NCBI RefSeq assembly: GCF_051195255.1
Contig: NZ_JBNJLK010000011.1
Location: forward strand, 18,168-82,167
Length of the DNA stretch: 64,000 bases
Reading direction: 5' to 3'
DNA from: Falsirhodobacter sp051195255
GTDB taxonomy: Bacteria > Pseudomonadota > Alphaproteobacteria > Rhodobacterales > Rhodobacteraceae
The translations under genes and the position numbers were made by a program. The stretch's first letter is position 1. Each line of letters starts with the position of its first letter. The notes beneath the pieces were generated by a model. It searched no databases. It was not told the DNA's origin and saw nothing but the letters and a program-made list of their open reading frames with translations. Positions 25,694 to 33,921 of this stretch are shown here, piece by piece.

Positions 25694-27139
25694 TCAGGCC
25701 GTCACTGCTGCCATCAACCCGCGGATCCCGATCAGCGCCACCATCCGCTTGATGTTGTAGGCGAGGACGTTCAGCGCGATCTCGGTTTTCACGTTCCTCA
25801 GCTTTCGGGTCAGGAAGTGGGCGGTGCCCATCCAGGCCTTGATGGTGCCGAAGGGATGCTCGACCGTGCCGCGGCGGACTGTCATCGGCTCCGCTGATCC
25901 GATCAGCCTCGCCCGTGCCGCCTCGATCAGATGCTCGTGCGCGCATCGGGTGATCCGGCGCTCTTTGCCGGTCGTGCAGCGGGTCTTCATCAGGCAGCCA
26001 CCGCAGTCGCCAGTCCAGTAGCGGCGCACCTCCAACCCGCCTTCCTCGGTGGTGTAGTGGTAAGGTCAGCGTCTCCCCGGCAGGGCAGCGGTAGGCATCC
26101 GCATCGGCCTCACAGGCGAAGTCGGGCTTCACATACATGCCCTTGACCCGGTTGCCGGATGTCTCGGGCTTCGGGATCGTGGTGGTGATCCCCACCTCGT
26201 GGCAGGCCAGGATCTCGCGTCCGCTGAAGGTGCCCTTTTCGGCCAGCACATGCATCTCGTCGCGATGAAGCGCCTCCTTGGCAGCCTGCGCTATCGGCAC
26301 CAGCAGATCGCGGTCATGGCCTTGATTGGTGACATCATGCGTCACGATCAGATGCGTCTCCGCATCCACGGCGGCCTGGACATTGTAGCCCACCATGCCG
26401 CTGTTCCGCGCGCTCGTGGCCATGGCGCGGGCATCGGGATCGTTCAGGGAGATCTGGCCGTCCGGCGCATCGGCCAGTGCCCAGTCCATCGCTTGCAGAT
26501 GCTGGATGTGCTGCCGCACGCGGCCATAGCGCTTGGCCAGATGTGCCACCTTCTCGGCGCGGACCTCGCCCTCTTCCTGCCGATCGACCCGGACCATCTC
26601 CGCGATGTAGCGTTCGACGTCCGCCTCGAGATGGGCGATGTGATTTGCGATCTTGCCCTGGGTGAAGTTGCGAATTCGGGAGTTCACCGCCCGGAACTTG
26701 CTGCCGTCGATAGCGACGCATGCGCCCTTCAGCACGCCGATGCGTCGGCAAAGCTCCACGAACCGGGCGCAGGTACGGCGGATGCCAAGGCCATTGTCGC
26801 GGCGGAAGTCGGCGATGGTCTTGTGGTCGGGAACGAGACGGCCAGTCAGCCACATCAGCTGGACATTGCGGCCCGCTTCGCGTTCGAGCCTGCGGCTCGA
26901 CGGGATCCGGTTCAGGTAGCCATAAATAAACAGCTTGAGCAGAACGGCGGGGGGGGGGGGTAGCCGGGGCGACCCGTCCGCGCTGCGGCCGACCGCACGA
27001 ACCCAAGGTAAACCAGATCAAGCTCCTCCACGAAGAGATCGACCACACGGACCAGGTGATCCTCATCAATCCAGTCCTGGAGCCAATCGGGAAACAGGAC
27101 CGTCTGCGCGCGCGCAACGCCCTCGATGAAACCGAACAT
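25694..27139 (-). mobile_element. IS1182-type transposase, broken by two frameshifts
   Basis: A DDE transposase of the IS1182 type. Starts MFGFIEGVARAQTVLFPDWL; frame is lost at a run of 12 G (plus strand 26949-26960), where the normal family text GYxPAVLLKLxIYGYLNR is resumed one phase away. The middle (26855-26065) carries GRLVPDHKTIADFRRDNG, VAIDGSKFRAVNS (first Asp) and NSGMVGYNVQAAVD (second Asp region). A second shift near 26050 leads to the C-terminal piece 26035-25694 with YWTGDCGGCLMKTRC and GTVEHPFGTIKAWMG (catalytic Glu). All catalytic blocks survive, so decay is recent. The terminal inverted repeats were not identified. Confidence 0.8.
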
Positions 27140-27357
27140 GACCTATCCCCAGAGCCATGCAGAAGCTTACCACAAAGCGGAAGTCCCACACAGCCGCGGC
27201 TTGTAGCTTCCATCAGGATACCGGATCGGAAAACCCTTCGATCAACGCGCCTGTTGGCTTCCTGTCGGAGGGGATCGGGATGATGGATCATGGCAGGTGG
27301 CGCAGGACGCGCGGTTCTACGAGTTCTCGCTGCAGGACGACGTCCGAGAGGAACCAA

Positions 27358-28464
27358 TCACCGCGTCCGGAGAATTTCCACCCAGTTCGCGCCCGCCGCG
27401 ACGGGAAAGCGACCTTTCATGTCCGGATGTCCATCTTCGGATCCGATACCATAGACGGCAACGTGATCCGATTTCTCTCCGGTGACGATCAGGAAGCGGC
27501 CTTGCGGATCGATGCCGATATCCCTTGGCTGCTGTTCGGTGGGATAGGTGTCCACCAGACGCAACGGTCCGCTGTCCCCAGTCTCCAGAAGGGAAATCCT
27601 GCTCGTCCTGCGCTCGGACGCGTAGAGGTGCCGGCCGTCGGGCGTCAAAACGAGATCGGCCGCCCAGATTCTTGCTTCGTCATCTTTGGGGGCGGCCGGA
27701 TCAAGACCCGGCTGCAAGTCCGTGTCCGGGGGCAGGATTGACACCCGCTCCACCTCGGTCAATGCACCGCTTACCGGATCGATGCCCATGTGCAGCACCT
27801 CGCCTGTCAGTTCGGTCAGCACATAAAGGCGCGCGCCGTCGGGCGACAGGACCATGTGGCGCGGGCCGGACCCTTCCCCGGTCGAGATCGATCCGAGCGG
27901 CACCAGAAGACCGCCCTCGATGCGATATGTCAGGATCTTATCCGTCCCGAGCGCCGTGGAATAGGCGAACTGCCCTTTCTGGTCGGTCATGATGGCATGG
28001 GCGTTGCGTCCCGCCGGCAGAAGCTGCTTCGTCCCCGCGCTGATCAGGCCATCCGCGCCGACGGGAAGTGTCGCCACCTTTCCGCCGCCATAGGATGCGC
28101 CCAGAAGCAGGCGTCCCAGCGGATCCAGCGCAACATAGGCGAGGTTTTCCGGAAGGGCGGCCACCGCCTGCGTTGTCAACGCTCCGGTGGTTTGATCAAT
28201 TCCCAGGCTGAGGACGCGATAGGGCTGTGACCTTACGACCGCGTAAAGATACTTGCCCTGAAAATTGATCGCCATCGGGCCCACACCCGTGCCAACCTCT
28301 GTGGAGCCCAAGGGAGTCAGGGCGCCCGTCCCCTCATCCAGACGGTAGCTGTCGATCACGCCGTCCCCGGCGGCGGCCACGTACACAAAGGTTTCCGCCA
28401 TTGCCCCAAAAGGCAACGCGGCAACATAGACGGCGATGGCGATCGCATAGCGATATACTGTCAA
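27358..28464 (-). CDS. Secreted lactonase-type seven-bladed beta-propeller protein
   Basis: The product belongs to the lactonase family (6-phosphogluconolactonase-like propeller). Repeated blades are visible: YRLDEGTGALTPLGSTEVGT, GIDQTTGALTTQAVAALPEN, GRNAHAIMTDQKGQFAYST, GPRHMVLSPDGARLYVLTEL and RDIGIDPQGRFLIVTGE. The best start is TTG at 28464: GGAGGG lies about 8 bases upstream and the protein then begins with a signal peptide (LTVYRYAIAIAVYVAALPFG, cleavage after GAMA). It is therefore periplasmic. It is divergent from membrane glucose dehydrogenase, whose product is glucono-1,5-lactone, so hydrolysis of that lactone is a reasonable role. 368 residues. Confidence 0.78.
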   Translation of the reverse strand: MTVYRYAIAIAVYVAALPFGAMAETFVYVAAAGDGVIDSYRLDEGTGALTPLGSTEVGTGVGPMAINFQGKYLYAVVRSQPYRVLSLGIDQTTGALTTQAVAALPENLAYVALDPLGRLLLGASYGGGKVATLPVGADGLISAGTKQLLPAGRNAHAIMTDQKGQFAYSTALGTDKILTYRIEGGLLVPLGSISTGEGSGPRHMVLSPDGARLYVLTELTGEVLHMGIDPVSGALTEVERVSILPPDTDLQPGLDPAAPKDDEARIWAADLVLTPDGRHLYASERRTSRISLLETGDSGPLRLVDTYPTEQQPRDIGIDPQGRFLIVTGEKSDHVAVYGIGSEDGHPDMKGRFPVAAGANWVEILRTR

Positions 28465-28503
28465 TGATGAGCCCTCCCTCGACCGGTGAGCAGCGTAACG
28501 CAG

Positions 28504-28528
28504 CCGGACATTTCTGCAACCGGACATT
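28504..28528. promoter_or_regulatory. Direct repeat in the gcd/lactonase divergent promoter region
   Basis: CCGGACATT occurs at 28504-28512 and again at 28520-28528, a 16-base period, between the divergent lactonase (start 28464) and gcd (start 28682). A TATACT at 28567-28572 could be a -10 element for gcd, but no convincing -35 is paired with it. A direct repeat here would suit an activator binding in tandem. Confidence 0.3.
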
Positions 28529-28681
28529 GTGTTGCAGGCGCGGCAGGCGCTGCATGCAAGTTTCGGTATACTATTGTATGTCAACAGCTCTGCCATTACT
28601 CGTGCCTGACAGGCAGCGCGCCAAAATGTCGCAAGTAACGATTTGCAGCGCGCCGCCGGGACAGTCGAAGGAGATTTCAAG

Positions 28682-31114
28682 ATGATACCTCAGCTCGGTG
28701 GAATTTTGTCCGCGCTGCTGGGCGCCGCGATCCTGTATTACGGGGGCCAGCTTGCCCTTGCGGGAGGCAGCGTCTTTTATGTGATCATGGCCCTCGGGCT
28801 TCTCGCCTCGGGTATCCAGCTGATGCGGCGCCGGCAAAGCGGGCTCTGGATCTATGCGCTGACGTTGACCCTCTCGTTTCTCTGGACATTGTACGAGGTC
28901 GGCTTTGACAAGTGGCAGTGGATCCCGCGCGGGGCGCTGATCGTCTTGCTCGGGCTGCTTCTGGCCCTTCCTTTCGTGGTGAACAGGCTGCGCGACGCCC
29001 CTGCGAAACGCTGGGTGCCACGCCTGTCGAACGGCCCTTTCTTCCTGCGCACCATTATCGCCGTCATCGCCGTGCTGGCCGTGGCGGCGTGGTTTGTCGA
29101 TCCTGTGCAGAAGCAGGGAGAGCTGACGCCCGTGGCCGAGGCCGCAGATAAGACCGTCGACCCGAGCGGTGTGCCCTATCCTACCGATGACTGGGTCGCC
29201 TACGGCGGCACGAACCTGGGCCAGCGGTATTCCGCGCTAAGCGACATCACCACGGGCAACGTCGAAAACCTCAAGGTCGCATGGGAACACCACACGGGCG
29301 ACCTGCGCCAGGCGGACAAGGATTCGGGCGAATACACGTTCGAAGCGACGCCGATCAAGGTGAACGGCCTGCTCTATTTCTGCACGCCGCACAACATCGT
29401 GCAGGCGCTGCGCCCCGAGACGGGGGAGGTGGTCTGGTCTTACGACCCGCAGATGGCACGCGATCCGCAATATCAGCACCAGACCTGCCGCGGCGTGTCC
29501 TACAACGATTCCTCGGCCTATGTTGCGCCGGCGGGCGGCGATACGGTGCAGGCTCAGGCGGTGGCCGCCGCCGTAGCGGAGTGCCCGCGCCGCATCATCG
29601 CATCGTCGGTGGATGCACGACTTTACGCCATGAACGCGGACAGCGGCGCCCTCTGCACCACCTTTGGCGACAATGGTTTCGCCGACCTCAAGGCACAGAT
29701 GCCAAACCTGAAGCGCGCCACCTACCAGCAGACCTCGGCCCCGCTGGTGACGGCCGACCTGATCGTACTGGGCAGCGCCATCGCCGACAACTACTACGAG
29801 AACAACCCGTCGGGCGTCATCCGCGCCTTTGACGTGCGCACCGGCGCCATCGTGTGGAAGTTCGATGCCGGCGCCCCCGACGACACGGCACCGCTGGCAC
29901 CGGGCGAGGAATATGTCGCCAACTCCGCCGTCGCCTGGACGCAGTTTTCGGCCGATGAAGGGCTGGGCCTCGTCTACATCCCGTTCGGCAACCGTTCGCC
30001 CGACCAGGTCGGTCTGACGCGGACCGCCGAAGACGAGGAGATGGTCGATGCGCTGGCCGCCCTTGATCTGAACACGGGCCGTCTGGTGTGGCACTTCCAG
30101 ACCACGCGGCACGACCTGTGGGATCGCGACCTGCCGTCGCAACCGGTGTTGATCACGCTGCCGCGCGGGGACGAGATGATCCCCTCGGTCCTCGTTCCCA
30201 CGAAGATCGGCAACATCTGGGTTCTGGACCGCCGCACGGGCAAACCGGTGCTGCCGGTGTCCGAGGTGGACGTCTCCACCCAAACCGACATCCCGAACGA
30301 AGAGCTGTCGTCGACCCAACCGATGTCCTCCGTCAACTTCACCCCGGCCCCGCTGACCGAGGCCGACATGTGGGGCACCACGCCGTTCGACCAGATCCAG
30401 TGCCGCCTCGCCTTCCGCTCGAACCGCTATGACGGCAACCCGTTCACGCCGCCCACCACCACCGGGTCCATCGTGTGGCCGGGCAACATCGGCGTGTTCA
30501 ACTGGGGCTCCGTCGCCGTTGATCCGGTGAACCACTGGATGATCGCGACGCCGCAATACCTGGGCTACCTCTACAAGCTCTTCCCCCGCCCCGAGGGAGA
30601 GTTGGACAAGCGCATGTTCTCGACGGCCGGCGCAGGCGGAGAGTCCCGTCCGGGGAACGAGAACCTTGGCGGACCCTATGCCGTGCAGATCAAGCACATG
30701 CGTTCAGGGCTGGGGGTTCCGTGCAACACCCCCCCATGGGGTGTGCGCGTTGGCGTGAACCTCGCCGATGGCACGACCGCATGGAGATATCGGAACGGCA
30801 CCGTGGCCGGGCAAAAGATCGCCGGCATCAAGTTCCCGATCCCGTTCGAGATGGGGATGCTTGCGCATGGTGGCACGCTCACGACAGCGGGCGGTGTGGC
30901 GTTCACGGGCGCCGCGCTGGACGACATCATCCGCGGCTATGACATGCGCACAGGCGAAACGCTCTGGCAGATGGCCCTTCCCGCGGGTGGCCAGGCGACG
31001 CCGATGACCTATCGCGGCAAGGACGGCAAGCAGTATGTCGTGATCGCGGCAGGCGGCCATGGCTCGCTCGGCACCACGCTGGGCGACTCCGTCATCGCCT
31101 ACACGCTGGACTGA
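28682..31114 (+). CDS. gcd: Membrane-bound PQQ-dependent glucose dehydrogenase
   Basis: This is the quinoprotein that oxidises D-glucose to glucono-1,5-lactone on the periplasmic face and passes electrons to ubiquinone (EC 1.1.5.2). The N-terminal 130 residues form five membrane segments (AILYYGGQLALAGGSVFYVI and following). The eight-bladed PQQ propeller begins DDWVAYGGTNLGQRYSALSD; ASSVDARLYAMNADSGALC, FQTTRHDLWDRDLPSQPVL and GNIWVLDRRTGKPVLPV are conserved blade and PQQ-site sequences. Length of 810 residues is normal. GAAGGAG precedes the ATG at 28682. PQQ biosynthesis genes are not in the window. The neighbouring lactonase is probably its partner. Confidence 0.95.
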   Translation: MIPQLGGILSALLGAAILYYGGQLALAGGSVFYVIMALGLLASGIQLMRRRQSGLWIYALTLTLSFLWTLYEVGFDKWQWIPRGALIVLLGLLLALPFVVNRLRDAPAKRWVPRLSNGPFFLRTIIAVIAVLAVAAWFVDPVQKQGELTPVAEAADKTVDPSGVPYPTDDWVAYGGTNLGQRYSALSDITTGNVENLKVAWEHHTGDLRQADKDSGEYTFEATPIKVNGLLYFCTPHNIVQALRPETGEVVWSYDPQMARDPQYQHQTCRGVSYNDSSAYVAPAGGDTVQAQAVAAAVAECPRRIIASSVDARLYAMNADSGALCTTFGDNGFADLKAQMPNLKRATYQQTSAPLVTADLIVLGSAIADNYYENNPSGVIRAFDVRTGAIVWKFDAGAPDDTAPLAPGEEYVANSAVAWTQFSADEGLGLVYIPFGNRSPDQVGLTRTAEDEEMVDALAALDLNTGRLVWHFQTTRHDLWDRDLPSQPVLITLPRGDEMIPSVLVPTKIGNIWVLDRRTGKPVLPVSEVDVSTQTDIPNEELSSTQPMSSVNFTPAPLTEADMWGTTPFDQIQCRLAFRSNRYDGNPFTPPTTTGSIVWPGNIGVFNWGSVAVDPVNHWMIATPQYLGYLYKLFPRPEGELDKRMFSTAGAGGESRPGNENLGGPYAVQIKHMRSGLGVPCNTPPWGVRVGVNLADGTTAWRYRNGTVAGQKIAGIKFPIPFEMGMLAHGGTLTTAGGVAFTGAALDDIIRGYDMRTGETLWQMALPAGGQATPMTYRGKDGKQYVVIAAGGHGSLGTTLGDSVIAYTLD

Positions 31115-31120
31115 CCCTTC

Positions 31121-31146
31121 AGGCGGCGCGGCTCCCCGCGTCGCCT
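31121..31146 (+). terminator. Stem-loop downstream of gcd
   Basis: AGGCGGCGCGG (31121-31131), loop CTCC, CCGCGTCGCCT (31136-31146): an 11-base stem with a single G-T pair, starting 7 bases after the gcd stop. GC-rich and long enough to act as a terminator, though no U-tract follows. Confidence 0.5.
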
Positions 31147-31912
31147 TCACATCCCGGACGTCTGCAGATGGTGCGACGGGCCTGCCAACGGTTTTTGGTC
31201 GGACGCCATCGTTGCAAAGCGTGCCATATGCCAGCAGCATGTCGGTGGGTCGCACCGCGCACCCCTGCTTCCTTTCCGCCGCCTGTGGAACATAAAGTGC
31301 TTTTTGCAGCGCGTTCTGTTTGCAGCCATCCATTTTCCAACAGAAGAACGCGGATGGCGGAAGCGCTTGAGCAAGCTTCAGTCCTGAAATCGCGTTCAGG
31401 GACGGAGTCTTCCTTCTGCTCGAACCGGGCCCGTAGCCCCGTCATGATACATCTTGCGATCAATCGCATGTCGCCCAACGCTGATGGTTTCGGGCCACCG
31501 TCAGCATAGAATCCATGCCTTTCGGCAGCAGGCCGTCGATATTCGATTGGGCGGCTCGCCTCGATTCCAGATCATGTCAACGGTCCGCTCAGGTAGCAGC
31601 GCATGGCGAACAACGAGGGTTGTCTTGCGCATCGGGTTTGAAACCTCCGTCCACCGCTCCGACGGCATCCTTCAGGATTTGCGGAGACTGTGTCCTAATC
31701 CTCCGCCTCACACATACCAACAACTGATCTTGCAGGGCGAAACGGGTCTGCGACAATGGTTCTTGAACGAGGCTTGATTACCAAAACTTCCGAGATAATT
31801 TCACGGTACGGCTATTGCTTAGGGCATCGCCGAGTTTCTTTCGTGCTGCAAGTGCCCTTTCCCGGGAAATCCTGAGAAGCCAGGTGCGTTCAAGCTCCCG
31901 GCCTGTATAGAG
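31147..31912. other. Long non-coding or decayed stretch before the arabinose-type cluster
   Basis: About 770 bases with no convincing gene. Short frames in it show no recognisable motif or ribosome-binding site. Local base composition is less GC-rich than the flanks, and the piece 31575-31777 (VVLRIGFETSVHRSDGIL) looks faintly protein-like, perhaps an old mobile-element remnant. It separates two very different gene blocks and may mark an insertion boundary. Confidence 0.4.
31774..31801 (+). promoter_or_regulatory. Candidate promoter for the arabinose-donor operon
   Basis: TTGATT (31774-31779), 16-base spacer, TAATTT (31796-31801), in an AT-rich patch about 110 bases upstream of the first gene. 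The next several genes overlap or nearly touch, so a single promoter here could serve 31913-40659. Confidence 0.3.
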
Positions 31913-33475
31913 GTGAGCGAAGCGCAAGTGACAGATGTACAGCACGAGACGGCCGAGACGATCCCGAGGATCATCGTCCGGCGCGACCAGAACAGCCTTC
32001 ACTACAAGCCCCACGCGACGAACCGCTCCAGGTTCATTGCCAAAGAGCCGTTGCGATCCGCCGCACGGCGCCCCCTTGCCGTTGATCTGGACGGAACGCT
32101 CATTCGGTCCGACATGCTGATCGAAACCGCCTTTTCCGAACTTGCGCGGCGCCCGCACGCCTTGATCGAGATGTTCGGCGCGCTGGCGCAAGGCAAGGCG
32201 GCGCTGAAGCATCGGCTTTCGGAGCCGGTGGACTTCGACCCTTCCACCCTTCCCTACGACGAGAACGTGCTGGCCTATATCCGTGCCGCCCGCACGGAGG
32301 GACGGGACGTCTACCTCGCCTCGGCCAGTCACGAACTGCTCGTCAAGGCGATCGCCGATCATCTGGGGCTCTTTTCCGGCTATTTCGCCTCGGACGCCGA
32401 AACGAATTGCGGCGGAAGGGTCAAGGCCCACAAGCTGGTGGCGGCTTTCGGCGAAGGCGGCTTCGACTACATCGGGAATGATGCCGCCGATCTGCCGGTA
32501 TGGGAAAAAGCGGCGACGGCCATCGCGGTCCGAACCTCCACCGGTGTCACCCGGAAACTTCATGGCACGCATGACAACGTGGAGATGCTGCCTTGGGGAA
32601 AGCCGGGGCTGAAGGTTTGGGCCAGGCTTGCGCGGGTGCACCAATACGCCAAGAACGCGCTGCTGTTCCTGCCGATGATCACCGCGCATGTGTTCGAACC
32701 TTGGGCCTTCGCGCAGGTCTTCCTCGCGTTCATCGCCTTTTCACTGTGCGCGTCAAGCGTCTACATCCTGAATGATCTTGTCGACTTGCAGGACGACCGG
32801 AAGCACCGGACCAAGTGCAACCGACCTTTGGCGAACGGAAGCGTACCCCTTTCGCAGGCGCTTGTGGCAGTGCCCCTGTTGCTCGGCGTGTCCGTCTTGC
32901 TGGCGGCATCGATCTCCGTGCCCTTCCTGGCGGTGCTGGCCGGCTACTACGCCCTGACCACCGCCTACTCGTTCTGGCTCAAACGCCGGGCGCTGCTCGA
33001 CGTGCTGGTCCTGTCCGCTCTTTACACCATACGTGTCATTGGCGGGGCGGTGGTGCTGGACGTGGCCGTCTCGGCGTGGCTTCTGGCTTTCTCTGGCGCG
33101 CTTTTCCTGTCGCTGGCGCTTATAAAACGTTTTGTGGAACTTGCCGCACGGCTGGACGCGGACCTGCCGGACAGCAAGAGCCGCGGCTACCGGAACAGCG
33201 ACGCCGATCTGGTGCTGGCGCTCGCGGCGGCTTCGGGCTTCAACGCCGTCACCGTGTTCATCCTCTACGTCTCGAGCGGGAGCGTGCAGGCGCTTTACCG
33301 CACGCCCGAGGTTCTCTGGCTGGCGGCCCCGGTCCTCACCTACTGGATCGCGCGGATGCTGATGCTTGCCCATCGACGGGTCATGCACGATGATCCAGTG
33401 GCGTTTGCGGTCAGGGACCGGGTCAGCATGATCTGCGGCGTCCTGATCGGCGTGACCATTTTTGCCGGAACCTGA
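31913..33475 (+). CDS. HAD phosphatase-UbiA prenyltransferase fusion (decaprenyl-phosphate phosphoribosyltransferase-like, NoeC-like)
   Basis: This is a two-domain protein of about 520 residues. The N-terminal HAD domain begins PLAVDLDGTLIRSDML (Asp58 and Asp60 catalytic) and has the later motifs LASASHEL and YIGNDAADLPVW, so phosphatase chemistry is intact. From about residue 230 it becomes a UbiA-family membrane prenyltransferase with ARVHQYAKNALLFLP and NDLVDLQDDRKHRTKCNRPL (residues 287 on, first Asp-rich motif), YSFWLKRRALLDVLVL (second). The mycobacterial counterpart Rv3806c transfers 5-phosphoribose from PRPP to decaprenyl phosphate; the fused HAD domain could remove the 5-phosphate, the step given to Rv3807c. 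Start GTG at 31913 lacks a clear ribosome-binding site and may be wrong. Confidence 0.8.
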   Translation: MSEAQVTDVQHETAETIPRIIVRRDQNSLHYKPHATNRSRFIAKEPLRSAARRPLAVDLDGTLIRSDMLIETAFSELARRPHALIEMFGALAQGKAALKHRLSEPVDFDPSTLPYDENVLAYIRAARTEGRDVYLASASHELLVKAIADHLGLFSGYFASDAETNCGGRVKAHKLVAAFGEGGFDYIGNDAADLPVWEKAATAIAVRTSTGVTRKLHGTHDNVEMLPWGKPGLKVWARLARVHQYAKNALLFLPMITAHVFEPWAFAQVFLAFIAFSLCASSVYILNDLVDLQDDRKHRTKCNRPLANGSVPLSQALVAVPLLLGVSVLLAASISVPFLAVLAGYYALTTAYSFWLKRRALLDVLVLSALYTIRVIGGAVVLDVAVSAWLLAFSGALFLSLALIKRFVELAARLDADLPDSKSRGYRNSDADLVLALAAASGFNAVTVFILYVSSGSVQALYRTPEVLWLAAPVLTYWIARMLMLAHRRVMHDDPVAFAVRDRVSMICGVLIGVTIFAGT

Positions 33476-33522
33476 TCTGTGTGTTTTGCGGCGGCGGCAA
33501 TGTTGTTAACGAGGAGTGGTGC

Positions 33523-33921
33523 ATGACCATTGCGTCCCGCTATGTCTTTTTCGCGGTTATTTCCACATTGGTGAACTTCGGCACTCAGGAACTCACCATC
33601 GGGCTGACGCCGGTGGCACCGCTGGCCCTCTCAATCTTCGCGGGCACCTTGGCGGGCTTTGCCGTCAAGTACGTGCTCGACAAGCGGTGGATCTTCTACG
33701 ACGGCTACACGACGCATGCCGGCGAAGCGCGCAAGGTGGCGCTTTACGGCGTCTTCAGCATCTTCACGACCCTGGTGTTCTGGGGCTTCGAGATCACCTT
33801 CTGGACGGTCTGGCAGACGGACATCGCCAAGTACACGGGCGGCGCAATCGGTCTGGCACTTGGCTACATGGCAAAGTTCACGCTGGACCGCCGCTTCGTG
33901 TTCGCGACGGCCGCCGCCTGA
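33523..33921 (+). CDS. GtrA family small membrane protein
   Basis: This 132-residue protein has four hydrophobic segments (RYVFFAVISTLVNFGTQEL at the start; a final GLALGYMAKFTLDRRFVF), the GtrA fold. GtrA-like proteins are thought to move or recruit polyprenyl-phosphate sugars; the mycobacterial homologue Rv3789 sits beside dprE1/dprE2 and acts with decaprenylphosphoryl-arabinose. GAGGAG precedes the ATG at 33523; a longer frame from 33481 exists but has no such site. Its TGA overlaps the ATG of the DprE1-like gene by one base. Confidence 0.85.
   Translation: MTIASRYVFFAVISTLVNFGTQELTIGLTPVAPLALSIFAGTLAGFAVKYVLDKRWIFYDGYTTHAGEARKVALYGVFSIFTTLVFWGFEITFWTVWQTDIAKYTGGAIGLALGYMAKFTLDRRFVFATAAA

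Noticed and set aside
31778..32689. Minus-strand frame of about 300 codons ending at 31778
   Set aside because: Mostly antisense to the HAD domain. Its last 45 residues (basic, helical-looking) fall in the empty region and briefly looked real, but there is no start or family to support a gene.
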